Of a DNA stretch of 64,000 nucleotides, positions 9,439 to 19,063 are shown piece by piece. Numbering within the stretch: the first letter of the stretch is position 1; the number at the start of each line of letters is the position of its first letter. The position numbers and the translations under genes were made by a program. Under the pieces are notes generated by a model. The model made no database searches, was not told where the DNA came from, and saw nothing but the letters and a program-made list of their open reading frames with translations. This DNA is from Banduia mediterranea (lineage in GTDB: Bacteria > Pseudomonadota > Gammaproteobacteria > Nevskiales > Nevskiaceae): assembly GCF_031846245.1 (NCBI RefSeq), contig NZ_JAVRIC010000013.1, forward strand, positions 40,563 through 104,562. Direction: 5' to 3'.

Positions 9439-10140
9439 GTGGACCCGATCATCGAATTCAAGGACGTCAGCCATCGTTACCAGAATGGCCAGGACGTGCT
9501 CTCGCGGCTGTCGTTCTCGCTGGCCCACGGCGAGATGGCGTTCCTGACCGGCGCCTCCGGCGCCGGCAAGTCCACCCTGCTCAAGGCGGTCGCGGCGATG
9601 CTGCGCCCGAGCAGCGGACAGGTGATCGTCGGCGGCGCCGATCTCGCGACGATACGCGGCGGCCGCATCGCCACCCACCGCCAGCGCATCGGCATCATCT
9701 TCCAGAATTTCAACCTGCTCCACGACCGCACCGTGTTCGACAACGTGGGTCTGCCACTGGTGATCCGCGGCTGGCGCCATCAGGACATCGCGCGGCGCGT
9801 GCGCGCGGCCCTGGATGCAGTGGAACTGCTCGGCAAGGAGCGCGTCTATCCGCTGACCCTGTCCGGCGGCGAACAGCAGCGCGTCGGCATCGCCCGCGCC
9901 ATCGTCGCCAAGCCCGATCTGCTGCTGGCCGACGAACCGACCGGCAACCTGGACCCGGAAATGGCGCAGGACATCATGGGCATCTTCCGGCGCTTCAACG
10001 AGGTCGGCGTCTCGGTGCTGGTGGCGACGCACGCCATCGACCTGATCCGGCAGCTGCCGTACCGGCTGATTCACCTGGAGCACGGGCGATTGTCCGAACA
10101 AGGTCCCGTGTCGCATGGAGACCTGCATGTCTCGCCGTAA
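9439..10140 (+). CDS. ftsE: Cell-division ABC transporter ATP-binding subunit FtsE
   Basis: ATPase of the FtsEX complex, which activates septal peptidoglycan hydrolases during division. Walker A GASGAGKST (38-46), Q-loop FQNFNLL, signature LSGGEQQRV (141-149) and Walker B LLLADEPTGN (161-170) are all intact. The 233-residue length is usual. The start is GTG 9439, with AAAGGA about 10 nt upstream. Its 3' end overlaps ftsX by 14 bp. Confidence 0.96.
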   Translation: MDPIIEFKDVSHRYQNGQDVLSRLSFSLAHGEMAFLTGASGAGKSTLLKAVAAMLRPSSGQVIVGGADLATIRGGRIATHRQRIGIIFQNFNLLHDRTVFDNVGLPLVIRGWRHQDIARRVRAALDAVELLGKERVYPLTLSGGEQQRVGIARAIVAKPDLLLADEPTGNLDPEMAQDIMGIFRRFNEVGVSVLVATHAIDLIRQLPYRLIHLEHGRLSEQGPVSHGDLHVSP

Positions 10141-11101
10141 GCGCAAGCCGGCACCGCCGCGCGACGGCTCCGAATCACGCATGCCGCTGCTGTCGCGGCT
10201 GGCGCACGGCCACGCCCAGGTGCTGGTGTTCACGCTGGGGCAGTTGTCGATCAAACCGCTGGGCACCTTCCTGACGGCCTTGGTGATCGGCATCACGCTG
10301 GCGATGCCGGCCGGCCTGCATCTACTGGTCAAGAACCTCGGCACGCTCAGCCACAGCTGGGAACGCAGTCTGCAGGCCTCCTTGTTTCTCAGGGAGGACG
10401 TCGACGATGCACAGGCACAGGCCCTGAGCCAGAAACTGCGCACGCGGCCCGGTATCGATCAGGTGCGCTACATCTCGCGCGACGAGGCGATGGCACAGTT
10501 CCGCGAGCATTCCGGTTTCGGCGAAGCGCTGGACATCCTGGAGACCAATCCGCTGCCGGCCGTGATCGTGGTGTTTCCGGATCCGAAACAGACGCCGACG
10601 ACCATCGAACTGCTGGTGGACAGTCTCGCCAAGCTGCCGGAGGTCGACCAGGCCACGCTCGACCAGCAATGGCTGCAGCGGCTCTACGCGATCCTGGAGA
10701 TCGTACGCCGCGGCGTGCTGCTGCTGGCGGCCCTGCTGGCCGCCGCCGTGGTGGTCGTGGTCGGCAACACCATCCGCCTGGACATCGAGAACCGGCGCGA
10801 CGAGATCGTGGTGATGAAGCTGGTCGGCGCGCCCGACGGATTCATTCGCCGGCCGTTCCTCTATACCGGCTTCTGGTACGGGCTGAGCGGCGGCCTGATC
10901 GCGCTGATCCTGATCAGTGCTGCGCTGATCGCCGTAGCCGACCCGGCGGCGCGGCTATCCGGGCTGTACGATAGCGACTATCGGGTCGCCGGCCTGTCCT
11001 TCCTCGGCCTGCTGTCAGTGCTGGGCGGCGGTATCGCCCTGGGTTGGCTGGGTGCGTTCTGGACCGTGAGCCGGCATCTGTCGAAAATCGAGCCGACCTG
11101 A
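10127..11101 (+). CDS. ftsX: Cell-division protein FtsX
   Basis: Membrane partner of FtsE. About 324 residues: a basic cytoplasmic N-terminus, one transmembrane helix (LGTFLTALVIGITLAMPAGLH), a periplasmic domain, then three helices in the C-terminal half (VLLLAALLAAAVVVVVG; GLIALILISAALIA; LGLLSVLGGGIALGWLGAF). The conserved IRLDIENRRDEIVVMKLVGA segment is present. I chose ATG 10127 over 10115 because GGAG lies 6 nt upstream of it. Confidence 0.95.
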   Translation: MSRRKRKPAPPRDGSESRMPLLSRLAHGHAQVLVFTLGQLSIKPLGTFLTALVIGITLAMPAGLHLLVKNLGTLSHSWERSLQASLFLREDVDDAQAQALSQKLRTRPGIDQVRYISRDEAMAQFREHSGFGEALDILETNPLPAVIVVFPDPKQTPTTIELLVDSLAKLPEVDQATLDQQWLQRLYAILEIVRRGVLLLAALLAAAVVVVVGNTIRLDIENRRDEIVVMKLVGAPDGFIRRPFLYTGFWYGLSGGLIALILISAALIAVADPAARLSGLYDSDYRVAGLSFLGLLSVLGGGIALGWLGAFWTVSRHLSKIEPT

Positions 11102-11135
11102 ACACGGACCTGTGGACCTGTGGATTCGATCGGCC

Positions 11136-11163
11136 GGAACTTTTGCCGCCCTTAGCAGTCCGA
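11136..11163 (+). promoter_or_regulatory. Candidate sigma-E (RpoE) promoter for rpoH
   Basis: GGAACTT (11136-11142) followed by exactly 16 nt and TCCGA (11159-11163) fits the extracytoplasmic-stress promoter pattern GGAACTT-N16-TCTGA/TCAAA. E. coli rpoH P3 has the same motif pair and the same spacing. Predicted transcription would begin near 11170, giving a leader of about 40 nt with GGGAG at 11198-11202. Confidence 0.6.
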
Positions 11164-11212
11164 ACCATCGAGTGCTAACATTGCCCTGGGCGCTCACGGG
11201 AGTGCGAAATCG

Positions 11213-12079
<867 letters not shown>

Positions 12080-12101
12080 GCGACGCTGATCGTTCTTGAC
12101 T

Positions 12102-12128
12102 AGCCCGGCCAACCGCCGGGCTTTTTTG
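12102..12128 (+). terminator. Intrinsic terminator of rpoH
   Basis: AGCCCGG-n7-CCGGGCT stem (12102-12108 with 12116-12122) followed by a run of six T residues. It lies 22 bp after the rpoH stop and also separates it from the convergent efflux operon. Confidence 0.9.
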
Positions 12129-12162
12129 TAGCGGCCCCGCGATGACTTCCGCGCCGGCGACC

Positions 12163-12492
12163 TCAGGCCAGCAAACCGCCGATCAGCGCACCCAGCAGCA
12201 GCATGCCGCTGCCGGCGACGAAGATCACGCTGGTGCTGGCACCCGCCAGCAGGCCAACAATCGGCAGGCCGATCAGGCTGATGCCGAAGAACAGCGCGGC
12301 GCCGACCAGCAGGCTTGGCAGAATCGCCGCGGCAAGGCCGCGCAGCACGCTGCCGGCAACCTTGCCGCCGACGATACCGGCGATCAGCGAGCCGATGCCC
12401 GGCAGCCAGAACAGCAGTACGCTCAAGATCAACATCAACAGCGCGCCGAGCACGACGCTGCCGCGGTCCCGATTCAGGGTGGCGTCCATCAT
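12163..12492 (-). CDS. Small hydrophobic membrane protein, unknown function
   Basis: A 109-residue protein made of two or three glycine-rich membrane helices (VVLGALLMLILSVLLFWLPG; LAAAILPSLLVGAALFFGI; VGLLAGASTSVIFVAGSG). I do not recognise a named family. Its ATG overlaps the stop of the upstream RND permease (ATGA), so it is translationally coupled to the pump and probably belongs to the efflux operon. Confidence 0.75.
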   Translation of the reverse strand: MMDATLNRDRGSVVLGALLMLILSVLLFWLPGIGSLIAGIVGGKVAGSVLRGLAAAILPSLLVGAALFFGISLIGLPIVGLLAGASTSVIFVAGSGMLLLGALIGGLLA

Positions 12493-15400
12493 GGTTTCTC
12501 CTGTGGTCCGGTCGGCGCCGACGGCGCCGCCGAAAAAGTGATTTGTCCGCGCGCCCGCGCCAGCACGCGCTGGCCCCAGTGAGCGAGATCCTCCAGGTTC
12601 AGGTAGATCGTCGGCAGCATGAACAGGCTGACGATCGTGGCAAAGCCGAGGCCGCCGACCACGGCGCGCGCCATCGGGTAATAGGCCGGGCCGTCGCCGG
12701 CCACGGCGGTGTCCGAAACCGCGAGCGGCACCATGCCGAGTATCGTGGTGCCGGCGGTCATCAGAATCGGCCGCAGACGGTCGCGCGAGCCCTGGATCAG
12801 GGCGTCCTCGCGCGAGTAGCCCTGGGCGCGCAACTGATTCACGTAATCCACCAGCACGATGCCGTTGTTGACCACGACGCCCATCAGCACCAGAAGCCCG
12901 ATCATGGCCATGAACGAGAAGCTGGTGCCGGTGAACATGAAGAACCAGTACACGCCGACGTACGAGAACAGAATGCAGCTGATGATCGCGGAGGGCACCA
13001 GCACCGATTCGAACAGCGCCGCCATCACCAGATAGATGCAGATGATGGCGAGCAGCATGTTCACCATCATGGTCTGCTGGTCGCGCGCCTCGTCGTCGAA
13101 AGCCTGGCCATGGCCCCAGCTGTAGCCGGCGGGAAAGCTCAGCTTGGACAAGGTGTTGTCGACCAGGGCACGCGCGTCGTCGGCGGTCACGCCTTCGGCC
13201 GTGCCGAAATTGATGGTCATCGCGGTGCGGCGGTCGCTGCGCTTGATCGTGGCCGGCACGTCACCGATCGACAGGTCCGCAACCGTCGACAGCGCGATGC
13301 GATTGCCGTCGGGCGTGATGATCGGCAGCAGCATCAGCGCATCGAGATTGGTGCGATCGCGGCGCCGGAATTCCAGCAGCATGTCGACCTCACCACTCGC
13401 GGAACGGTACGGCCGCAGCTCGGTGCCACGCATCGCACCGGCCACGACTTCCGCGACCTGCTGGCTCGACAGTCCGTTCTGATGGGCGCGTTCGCGGTCG
13501 ACCTTGACGCGCACTTCCCAGGATTGGGGACCGGCGTCGAGGCGTACATCCCTGAGCTGCGGCACGCCACGCAGGATGCCGGTCACGTTCTCGGCAACCT
13601 CATGCAGACCCTCGCTGGATTCACCGAACACCTGCACGCCCAGCGCACCACTGCTGCCCGAACGCTGTTCCTCGAACGTGGGCCGTCCGATCGCGATCTC
13701 CGGCATTTCTTCGCGGATTTCGTCCTTGATCTGCTGTCCGGTCTTGCTGCGCTGATCCTCGTCCTGCAGCAGATAGACCACGGTCTGGGCCTGGTCCTGT
13801 GCGTAGTAGCTGTAGACCGATTCGATCTCGAAGCGCTGCTTGTTCGCATACAGGAAAGCCTCGATGCGATTGACCGATTCCTCGATTTTCGAAAGCGCGT
13901 AGACGTTGTCGATGTTGTAGTCCATCTCGAAGCGGCTCGAACTTTCGTTCGGGAACATGTCCATCTTGGTCACGGCTGCCGGAATCGCCACGCTGAACAC
14001 CGTGAGCAGGATGAACAGGCTGGTCCAGCCGCGATGGCGCAGCGTCCAGGCCAGCCAGTGGGCGAAGTGTCGCGCCAGCCAGTCGACGGCGCGGCTGCCC
14101 TGGTTGGGGGTCACCGGAATCTTTGTGGTCAGCAACGGGATCAGGGTCACCGAGACCATCAAGGAGGCCGCCAGCGATACGCAGATCGTGACCGCGATAT
14201 GCGACAGGAAGATCGTCAGCTGGGTTTGCTGGCCGACGATGTTCGGCAGAAACACGATCGCGGACGTGAGCGTGCCCAGCGCCACGGCCAGGCCCACGGT
14301 TTTGACACCCGCCAGGGTGGCACCGCGAACATCGCCCGGCGACTGCGCACGCTGCAGGAAGATCGATTCACTGACGACCACGGAGTTGTCGACCAGCATG
14401 CCCACCGACAGCATCAGCCCCATCAGCGTGAGGATGTTGAGCGTGAAGCCGGTGAAGTACATCACCGCCAGCGTGATCAACAGCGACAGCGGCACCGCCA
14501 GCGTCACCACCAGGGTCATCAGCGCATTGCGCAGGAACAGGTACAGCACCACGAACGACAGCAGTGCGCCGATCAGGCCGGCATTGATCAGGTCCGCCAG
14601 CGACTGTTTGACCTCCTTGGCCTGATCGGTGAACTCGATCAGGCTGATGCCACGCATCTCCGGCAGCTGCTTGATCGCCTCGATCTCGTCCCTGACGCGC
14701 TCCGAGACAGCCACGAGATTGGAGCCGGTCTCCTTGGCCACGTTCAGACCGATTGCCTGACGGCGATTGAGGTGGCGGGCCTCCAGCAGGTCCGGCTTGG
14801 CGTAGACCACGTCGGCGACGTCGCCGAGGCGTAGCCCGTTCGGCGCGATGACCACATTGCGAATCGCATCCAGCGAATCGAAGCGTCCTTCCGGTTTCAC
14901 GTAATAGCGCTTGCCAGCCTCGACCAGATCGCCGGCCGTCAGCGAGAAATTGGCGCGCTGCAAAGAGGTGGACAGGCTCGTCAGGTCCACACCGAATGCC
15001 GCGACTCGCTCGGCCGACAGCTCCACTCGAACCTCCTGAGCCTGCACGCCGTAAAGGTCCACGCGCGACACGCCTTCGATGCGCTCGATGCGGCGCTTGA
15101 GGTTGCGCTCCAGCATTTCATAGGAGTTCGAAAGATCGCGCTCCGCCGAAATACGCAGCACCAGCATCGGCTGATCGGCACCGGAAAACTTGAAGATCTG
15201 GATGCGGTCGACATCGCGCGGCATGTCGTCGCGCAGCGCGTCGATCTTGTCGCGTGCTTCCACGCTCTTGGCCGCGAGGTCCGCGCCCCAGTCGAAGAAC
15301 ACATTGACCTGGGTGCCGTCGTCGCGCGATTCGGATTCCATCTTGCGCACGCCGGGCAAGGTACCCAGCGCCTCTTCCACCGGGCGCGTGATGCGGCGCT

Positions 15401-15578
15401 CCACATCCTCGGGCGTGGAGTTGCGGTACGGCACGAACACGAAGATCGCCGGGAATTCGATGTCCGGAATCGACTCCAGCGGCAGCTTCTGGCTGCCGAT
15501 GACACCGAGCAGGCTCATGCACACGAAGACCATCGCGATGGTGATCGGGCGGGTCAGGGACAGACTGGTGGGATTCAT
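12489..15578 (-). CDS. RND efflux transporter permease (HAE1/AcrB type)
   Basis: Inner-membrane proton-driven exporter of 1029 residues, the normal size. The N-terminus MNPTSLSLTRPITIAMVF begins TM1, and two periplasmic loops separate the usual 1+5 and 1+5 helices. TM4 carries GMLVDNSVVVSESI, with a single Asp followed by Asn where AcrB has the proton-relay pair D407-D408. The start is ATG 15576-15578. It lies downstream of the adaptor and the first permease, separated from the latter by about 250 bp with a long inverted repeat, so it may be expressed partly separately or form a heteromeric pump with it. Confidence 0.95.
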   Translation of the reverse strand: MNPTSLSLTRPITIAMVFVCMSLLGVIGSQKLPLESIPDIEFPAIFVFVPYRNSTPEDVERRITRPVEEALGTLPGVRKMESESRDDGTQVNVFFDWGADLAAKSVEARDKIDALRDDMPRDVDRIQIFKFSGADQPMLVLRISAERDLSNSYEMLERNLKRRIERIEGVSRVDLYGVQAQEVRVELSAERVAAFGVDLTSLSTSLQRANFSLTAGDLVEAGKRYYVKPEGRFDSLDAIRNVVIAPNGLRLGDVADVVYAKPDLLEARHLNRRQAIGLNVAKETGSNLVAVSERVRDEIEAIKQLPEMRGISLIEFTDQAKEVKQSLADLINAGLIGALLSFVVLYLFLRNALMTLVVTLAVPLSLLITLAVMYFTGFTLNILTLMGLMLSVGMLVDNSVVVSESIFLQRAQSPGDVRGATLAGVKTVGLAVALGTLTSAIVFLPNIVGQQTQLTIFLSHIAVTICVSLAASLMVSVTLIPLLTTKIPVTPNQGSRAVDWLARHFAHWLAWTLRHRGWTSLFILLTVFSVAIPAAVTKMDMFPNESSSRFEMDYNIDNVYALSKIEESVNRIEAFLYANKQRFEIESVYSYYAQDQAQTVVYLLQDEDQRSKTGQQIKDEIREEMPEIAIGRPTFEEQRSGSSGALGVQVFGESSEGLHEVAENVTGILRGVPQLRDVRLDAGPQSWEVRVKVDRERAHQNGLSSQQVAEVVAGAMRGTELRPYRSASGEVDMLLEFRRRDRTNLDALMLLPIITPDGNRIALSTVADLSIGDVPATIKRSDRRTAMTINFGTAEGVTADDARALVDNTLSKLSFPAGYSWGHGQAFDDEARDQQTMMVNMLLAIICIYLVMAALFESVLVPSAIISCILFSYVGVYWFFMFTGTSFSFMAMIGLLVLMGVVVNNGIVLVDYVNQLRAQGYSREDALIQGSRDRLRPILMTAGTTILGMVPLAVSDTAVAGDGPAYYPMARAVVGGLGFATIVSLFMLPTIYLNLEDLAHWGQRVLARARGQITFSAAPSAPTGPQEKP

Positions 15579-15649
15579 GGAAGGCGCCGCTCGAAATCCC
15601 GCGCGACAATGGTGCTCGAAATCCCCACAGATCGCCCGAGACAAAAGCC

Positions 15650-15763
15650 CCCCTCTTCCTCCGGGACAGGGGCCGGGGCTGAGGGCGCCACGTCCGGTGA
15701 AAGCTCGAGGTACGAATCAGCGCAGCGCGCCCTCACCCCGGCCCTCTCCCGGAGGAAGAGGGA
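15650..15763. repeat. Long imperfect inverted repeat between two RND genes
   Basis: The left arm 15650-15687 (CCTCTTCCTCCGGGA..GGCCGGGG..GAGGGCGC) is the reverse complement of the right arm 15727-15763 (GCGCCCTCACCCCGGCCCT..) with a few mismatches and one small indel. The loop is about 39 nt. The CCCTCACCCCGGCCCTCTCCC theme is typical of REP-like intergenic repeats in this group of proteobacteria. In RNA it would form a very stable hairpin in the middle of the efflux transcript. Confidence 0.75.
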
Positions 15764-15828
15764 GAAAAGCCTTTGCTCGTTGCTGCCCGGGCCACATGGC
15801 GCGGCCGAATTCTTCGCCGGCGCCGTCA

Positions 15829-18800
15829 TCACTCCGCACGCTCCCGCTCGAACAGCGTGTACAGCACCGGAATCACGAACAGCGTCAGCAGCGTCGCGAC
15901 CAGCAGGCCGCCGACCACCACGATCGCCATCGGCCGACTGACTTCCGAGCCTTCACCGCCGGACAGCGCGACCGGCAGCAGGCCCAGCACCGTGGTCAGC
16001 GTGGTCATCAGGATCGGACGCAGGCGCGCCGGACCGGCTTCGAGCACGGCCTCGAACTTGTTGCGGCCTTCTTTGCGCAGACGGTTGATCAGATCGATCA
16101 ACACGATGCCATTGTTCACCACGATGCCGGCGAGCACGATCATGCCGATCATCGCGATCACGTTGATGACCTGGCCGGCGATGGCCAGCGAGGCGATCGC
16201 GCCGATGGCCGCCAGCGGGATCGTGAACAGGATCACGAACGGCTGCTTCAGCGACTCGAACTGCGAGGCCATGACCAGATAGACCAGGAATACCGCGAGC
16301 AACAATGCGAAGCGCAGCGATTCGAACGAGACCTTCATCTCCTCGCTCTGGCCGGCCACCAGTGCGCTGACGCCGCGCGGCATCGGCGTGCTGTCGATGA
16401 TGCGTTGCAGGTCGATCACGGCGTCGCCGAGATCGCCGTGGGCGATATCGGCCGACAGAATGACGACACGCTGCTGGTCGTAGCGACGGATTTCGGACGG
16501 CCCGCTCTTGAGCTGCACGTCGGCCACCGCGGACAGCGGCAGCGGGCGCTCGGATGCGGGATTGACGATCAGATCGCGCACCGCGGCGATGCTGTTGCGG
16601 TCCTGCTCACGGCCACGCACCAGCACGTCGATCTCGCGATCGGCCAGGCGGTAGCGCGTGGCGATTTCGCCCTGCACCGAGCCCACCACGCGATCGGCCA
16701 GATCGGCGGTATCCAGACCCAGCCGCGCCGCGCGTTCCTGGTCGAACAGGATCTGGATCTCGGGGTGGCCGGGCTGCAGCGTGGTCTCGACCTCGATGTA
16801 GCGATCGGAGGCGAGCATGCGGCTGCGCAGGGATTCGGAGGCGATGGCGATGCTGTCGAGGTCATAGCCGCTGACCTCGATCTCCAGCGGCGTCTTGAGC
16901 GTGAACAGGGTCGGTCGCGTGAATCGGTAGCTCATGCCGGCCTGACCGGCCAAGCGCGGCCGCAGGTCTTCGATCAGTGCCGGTTCGTCGGCGAAGGCCT
17001 CGGGTTTGAGCACCAGGTTGAGCACGCCGAAATTCTCACCGCCGGATTCGGCGTTGGCGTCGAGCCGGTTGCCGGTGCCGGCGACCGAATAGTTGGCGGC
17101 CAGGCGCGGATCGCCGATCAGCGAGCGCGACATTTCGCGCACCAGCCGGTCCGTGGATTCCAGCGGCGTGCCGGGCGCCAGCGTCAGTTCGGCCTGTAGC
17201 TCGCCCTGATTGAATGGCGGGATCAGCTCCACGCCCAGACGCGTGCCGGTATAGACCGCGAGGCCGAACAGCGCCAGTGCCAGCACGACGACCGCCGCCC
17301 GGCGGCGCAAGGCCCAGGCCAGTGCGGCGGTGTAGCGAGCCTGCAAGGATAAGAAGCCTCGCTGCCAGAATTTCGCCGCCGGTTGCATCGCCAGGGAGAA
17401 TACGAAGCCGATCAGTCGAAACAGATTGACGAGCGGCCACAGCAGCAAGGAAGGAACCGTTTCAAGCAGGGCCCAGCGAGTGCGGCTGAGACCATTGCGG
17501 GCGCGGCCACGGTCACGCACCACCGGGCTCGCGGGGACCGGCGGCTGGGTCCGCGCACCGCGCGAGGCCAGCATCGGGATCAGCGTCATCGCCACCAGCA
17601 GCGAGACCACCAGCGCACCTGTGACGACCAGCGCCTGATCCGAGAACAGCTGGCCGGCGATGCCTTCGACGAACACCATCGGAAAGAACACCGCGATCGT
17701 GGTCAGCGTGGAGGCGGTGACGGCGCCGGCCATTTCGCGCGCGCCGGTTTCCGCCGCTTCGATCGGCGCGATGCCCTGCTCGCGTTTGCTGGCGATGTTC
17801 TCCAGCACCACGATGGCGTTGTCGACCAGCATGCCGATCGCCAGCGCGATGCCGCCCAGGGACATGATGTTCAGCGACAGGCCATTGCCGTACATCAGCA
17901 TGAAGGTGGCGATCACCGAGACCGGGATCGCGATCGAAACGATGGCCGTGGTCCAGGCATCGCGCAGGAACAGGTACAGCACGAAGATCGCGAGGATGCC
18001 GCCGAGCAAGGCCGCGTTGGCGACGCCGTCGATCGACTGTTTGATGAAGATCGACTGGTCGTAAAGCGTCTTGAGTTCCAGGTTTTCGGGCAGCGACTTG
18101 CGCAGCACCTCGAGCCGGCCAAGCGCGCGCTCGGCGATATCCACGGTGTTGCCGTCGCCTTCCTTGTAGAGCGCGATCTCCACGGCTTCCTCGCCATCGA
18201 TGCGGATGATCGCCTCGCGTTCCTTGTAGCCGTTGCGAACCTCGGCCACGTCTTTGACATAGACCGGGCGGTCGGCGCGCGCGGACAGGATGATGTCGCG
18301 GATTTCGTCGAGGTTCTGGAACTGGTTGAGCGTGCGCACCAGATAGCTGGCGGTGCCCTGGTCGATGCGGCCACCGGAGATGTTGGCGTTCTCCGCCGAC
18401 AGGCGCGCGCCGATCTCCTGCAGCGACAGGTTCAGGCTGGCCATCTTGCGCAGGTCCACCAGCACCTGCACCTCGTCTTCCAGGCCGCCGCTGATCTTGA
18501 CCGCGGCAACGCCGTCCACCCCTTCCATCGGCTTCTGGATCAGGTCTTCGGCGACGCGGCGCAGACGCTTGAGCCGCGATTCGTTCGGCGGGCGCGCCAC
18601 GCCATCCTCGGCCGGCCTGAACGCCAGGCCGACGCGCACGATCGGGTCTTCGCTGGGATCGAAGCGCAGCACCACCGGGCGTTTGGCGTCGTCCGGCAGC
18701 TCCAGCGTGTCGAGTTTCTCGCGCACGTCCAGAACCGCGTAGTCCATCTGCGTGCCCCAGTTGAACTCCAGGGTCACGTCGCTCTGGCCGGGCCGCGACA

Positions 18801-19047
18801 CCGAGCGCACCTGACGCACGCCGCGAATGATGCCCACGGCCTCTTCGATCGGTTTGGACAGCAGGGTCTCGACTTCGGTCGGTGCCGCGCCCGGCAGTTC
18901 GGTGCGCACGGTCAGCGTCGGATAGTTCAGGTCCGGCAGCAGCGTCACCGCGAGGCGCGACAGCGACACCAGACCGAACAGCAGCACAGCAAGCGCCATC
19001 ATGCTGATCGCGACCGGCCGCCGCGTCGACAGCTGGATCAGGTTCAT
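15829..19047 (-). CDS. RND efflux transporter permease (HAE1 type)
   Basis: 1072-residue inner-membrane RND permease starting MNLIQLSTRRPVAISMM at ATG 19045-19047. Family landmarks include PLPDLNYPTL-like early periplasmic sequence, TM4 GMLVDNAIVVLENIASKR (again Asp-Asn instead of Asp-Asp), the giant-gene repeat structure and MIGMIVLAGIVVNNGIVLIDLINR in the second half. It follows the adaptor gene after 16 bp, so these two form the core of the operon. The substrate cannot be inferred; the outer-membrane channel is not encoded nearby. Confidence 0.95.
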   Translation of the reverse strand: MNLIQLSTRRPVAISMMALAVLLFGLVSLSRLAVTLLPDLNYPTLTVRTELPGAAPTEVETLLSKPIEEAVGIIRGVRQVRSVSRPGQSDVTLEFNWGTQMDYAVLDVREKLDTLELPDDAKRPVVLRFDPSEDPIVRVGLAFRPAEDGVARPPNESRLKRLRRVAEDLIQKPMEGVDGVAAVKISGGLEDEVQVLVDLRKMASLNLSLQEIGARLSAENANISGGRIDQGTASYLVRTLNQFQNLDEIRDIILSARADRPVYVKDVAEVRNGYKEREAIIRIDGEEAVEIALYKEGDGNTVDIAERALGRLEVLRKSLPENLELKTLYDQSIFIKQSIDGVANAALLGGILAIFVLYLFLRDAWTTAIVSIAIPVSVIATFMLMYGNGLSLNIMSLGGIALAIGMLVDNAIVVLENIASKREQGIAPIEAAETGAREMAGAVTASTLTTIAVFFPMVFVEGIAGQLFSDQALVVTGALVVSLLVAMTLIPMLASRGARTQPPVPASPVVRDRGRARNGLSRTRWALLETVPSLLLWPLVNLFRLIGFVFSLAMQPAAKFWQRGFLSLQARYTAALAWALRRRAAVVVLALALFGLAVYTGTRLGVELIPPFNQGELQAELTLAPGTPLESTDRLVREMSRSLIGDPRLAANYSVAGTGNRLDANAESGGENFGVLNLVLKPEAFADEPALIEDLRPRLAGQAGMSYRFTRPTLFTLKTPLEIEVSGYDLDSIAIASESLRSRMLASDRYIEVETTLQPGHPEIQILFDQERAARLGLDTADLADRVVGSVQGEIATRYRLADREIDVLVRGREQDRNSIAAVRDLIVNPASERPLPLSAVADVQLKSGPSEIRRYDQQRVVILSADIAHGDLGDAVIDLQRIIDSTPMPRGVSALVAGQSEEMKVSFESLRFALLLAVFLVYLVMASQFESLKQPFVILFTIPLAAIGAIASLAIAGQVINVIAMIGMIVLAGIVVNNGIVLIDLINRLRKEGRNKFEAVLEAGPARLRPILMTTLTTVLGLLPVALSGGEGSEVSRPMAIVVVGGLLVATLLTLFVIPVLYTLFERERAE

Positions 19048-19063
19048 CGTCGTGGAATCCCGA

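Noticed and set aside
12315..14834. An 839-codon open frame on the plus strand
   Set aside because: It lies antisense to the RND permease; its composition (His, Gln, Arg, Asp rich) is typical of a reverse-frame shadow in GC-rich DNA.
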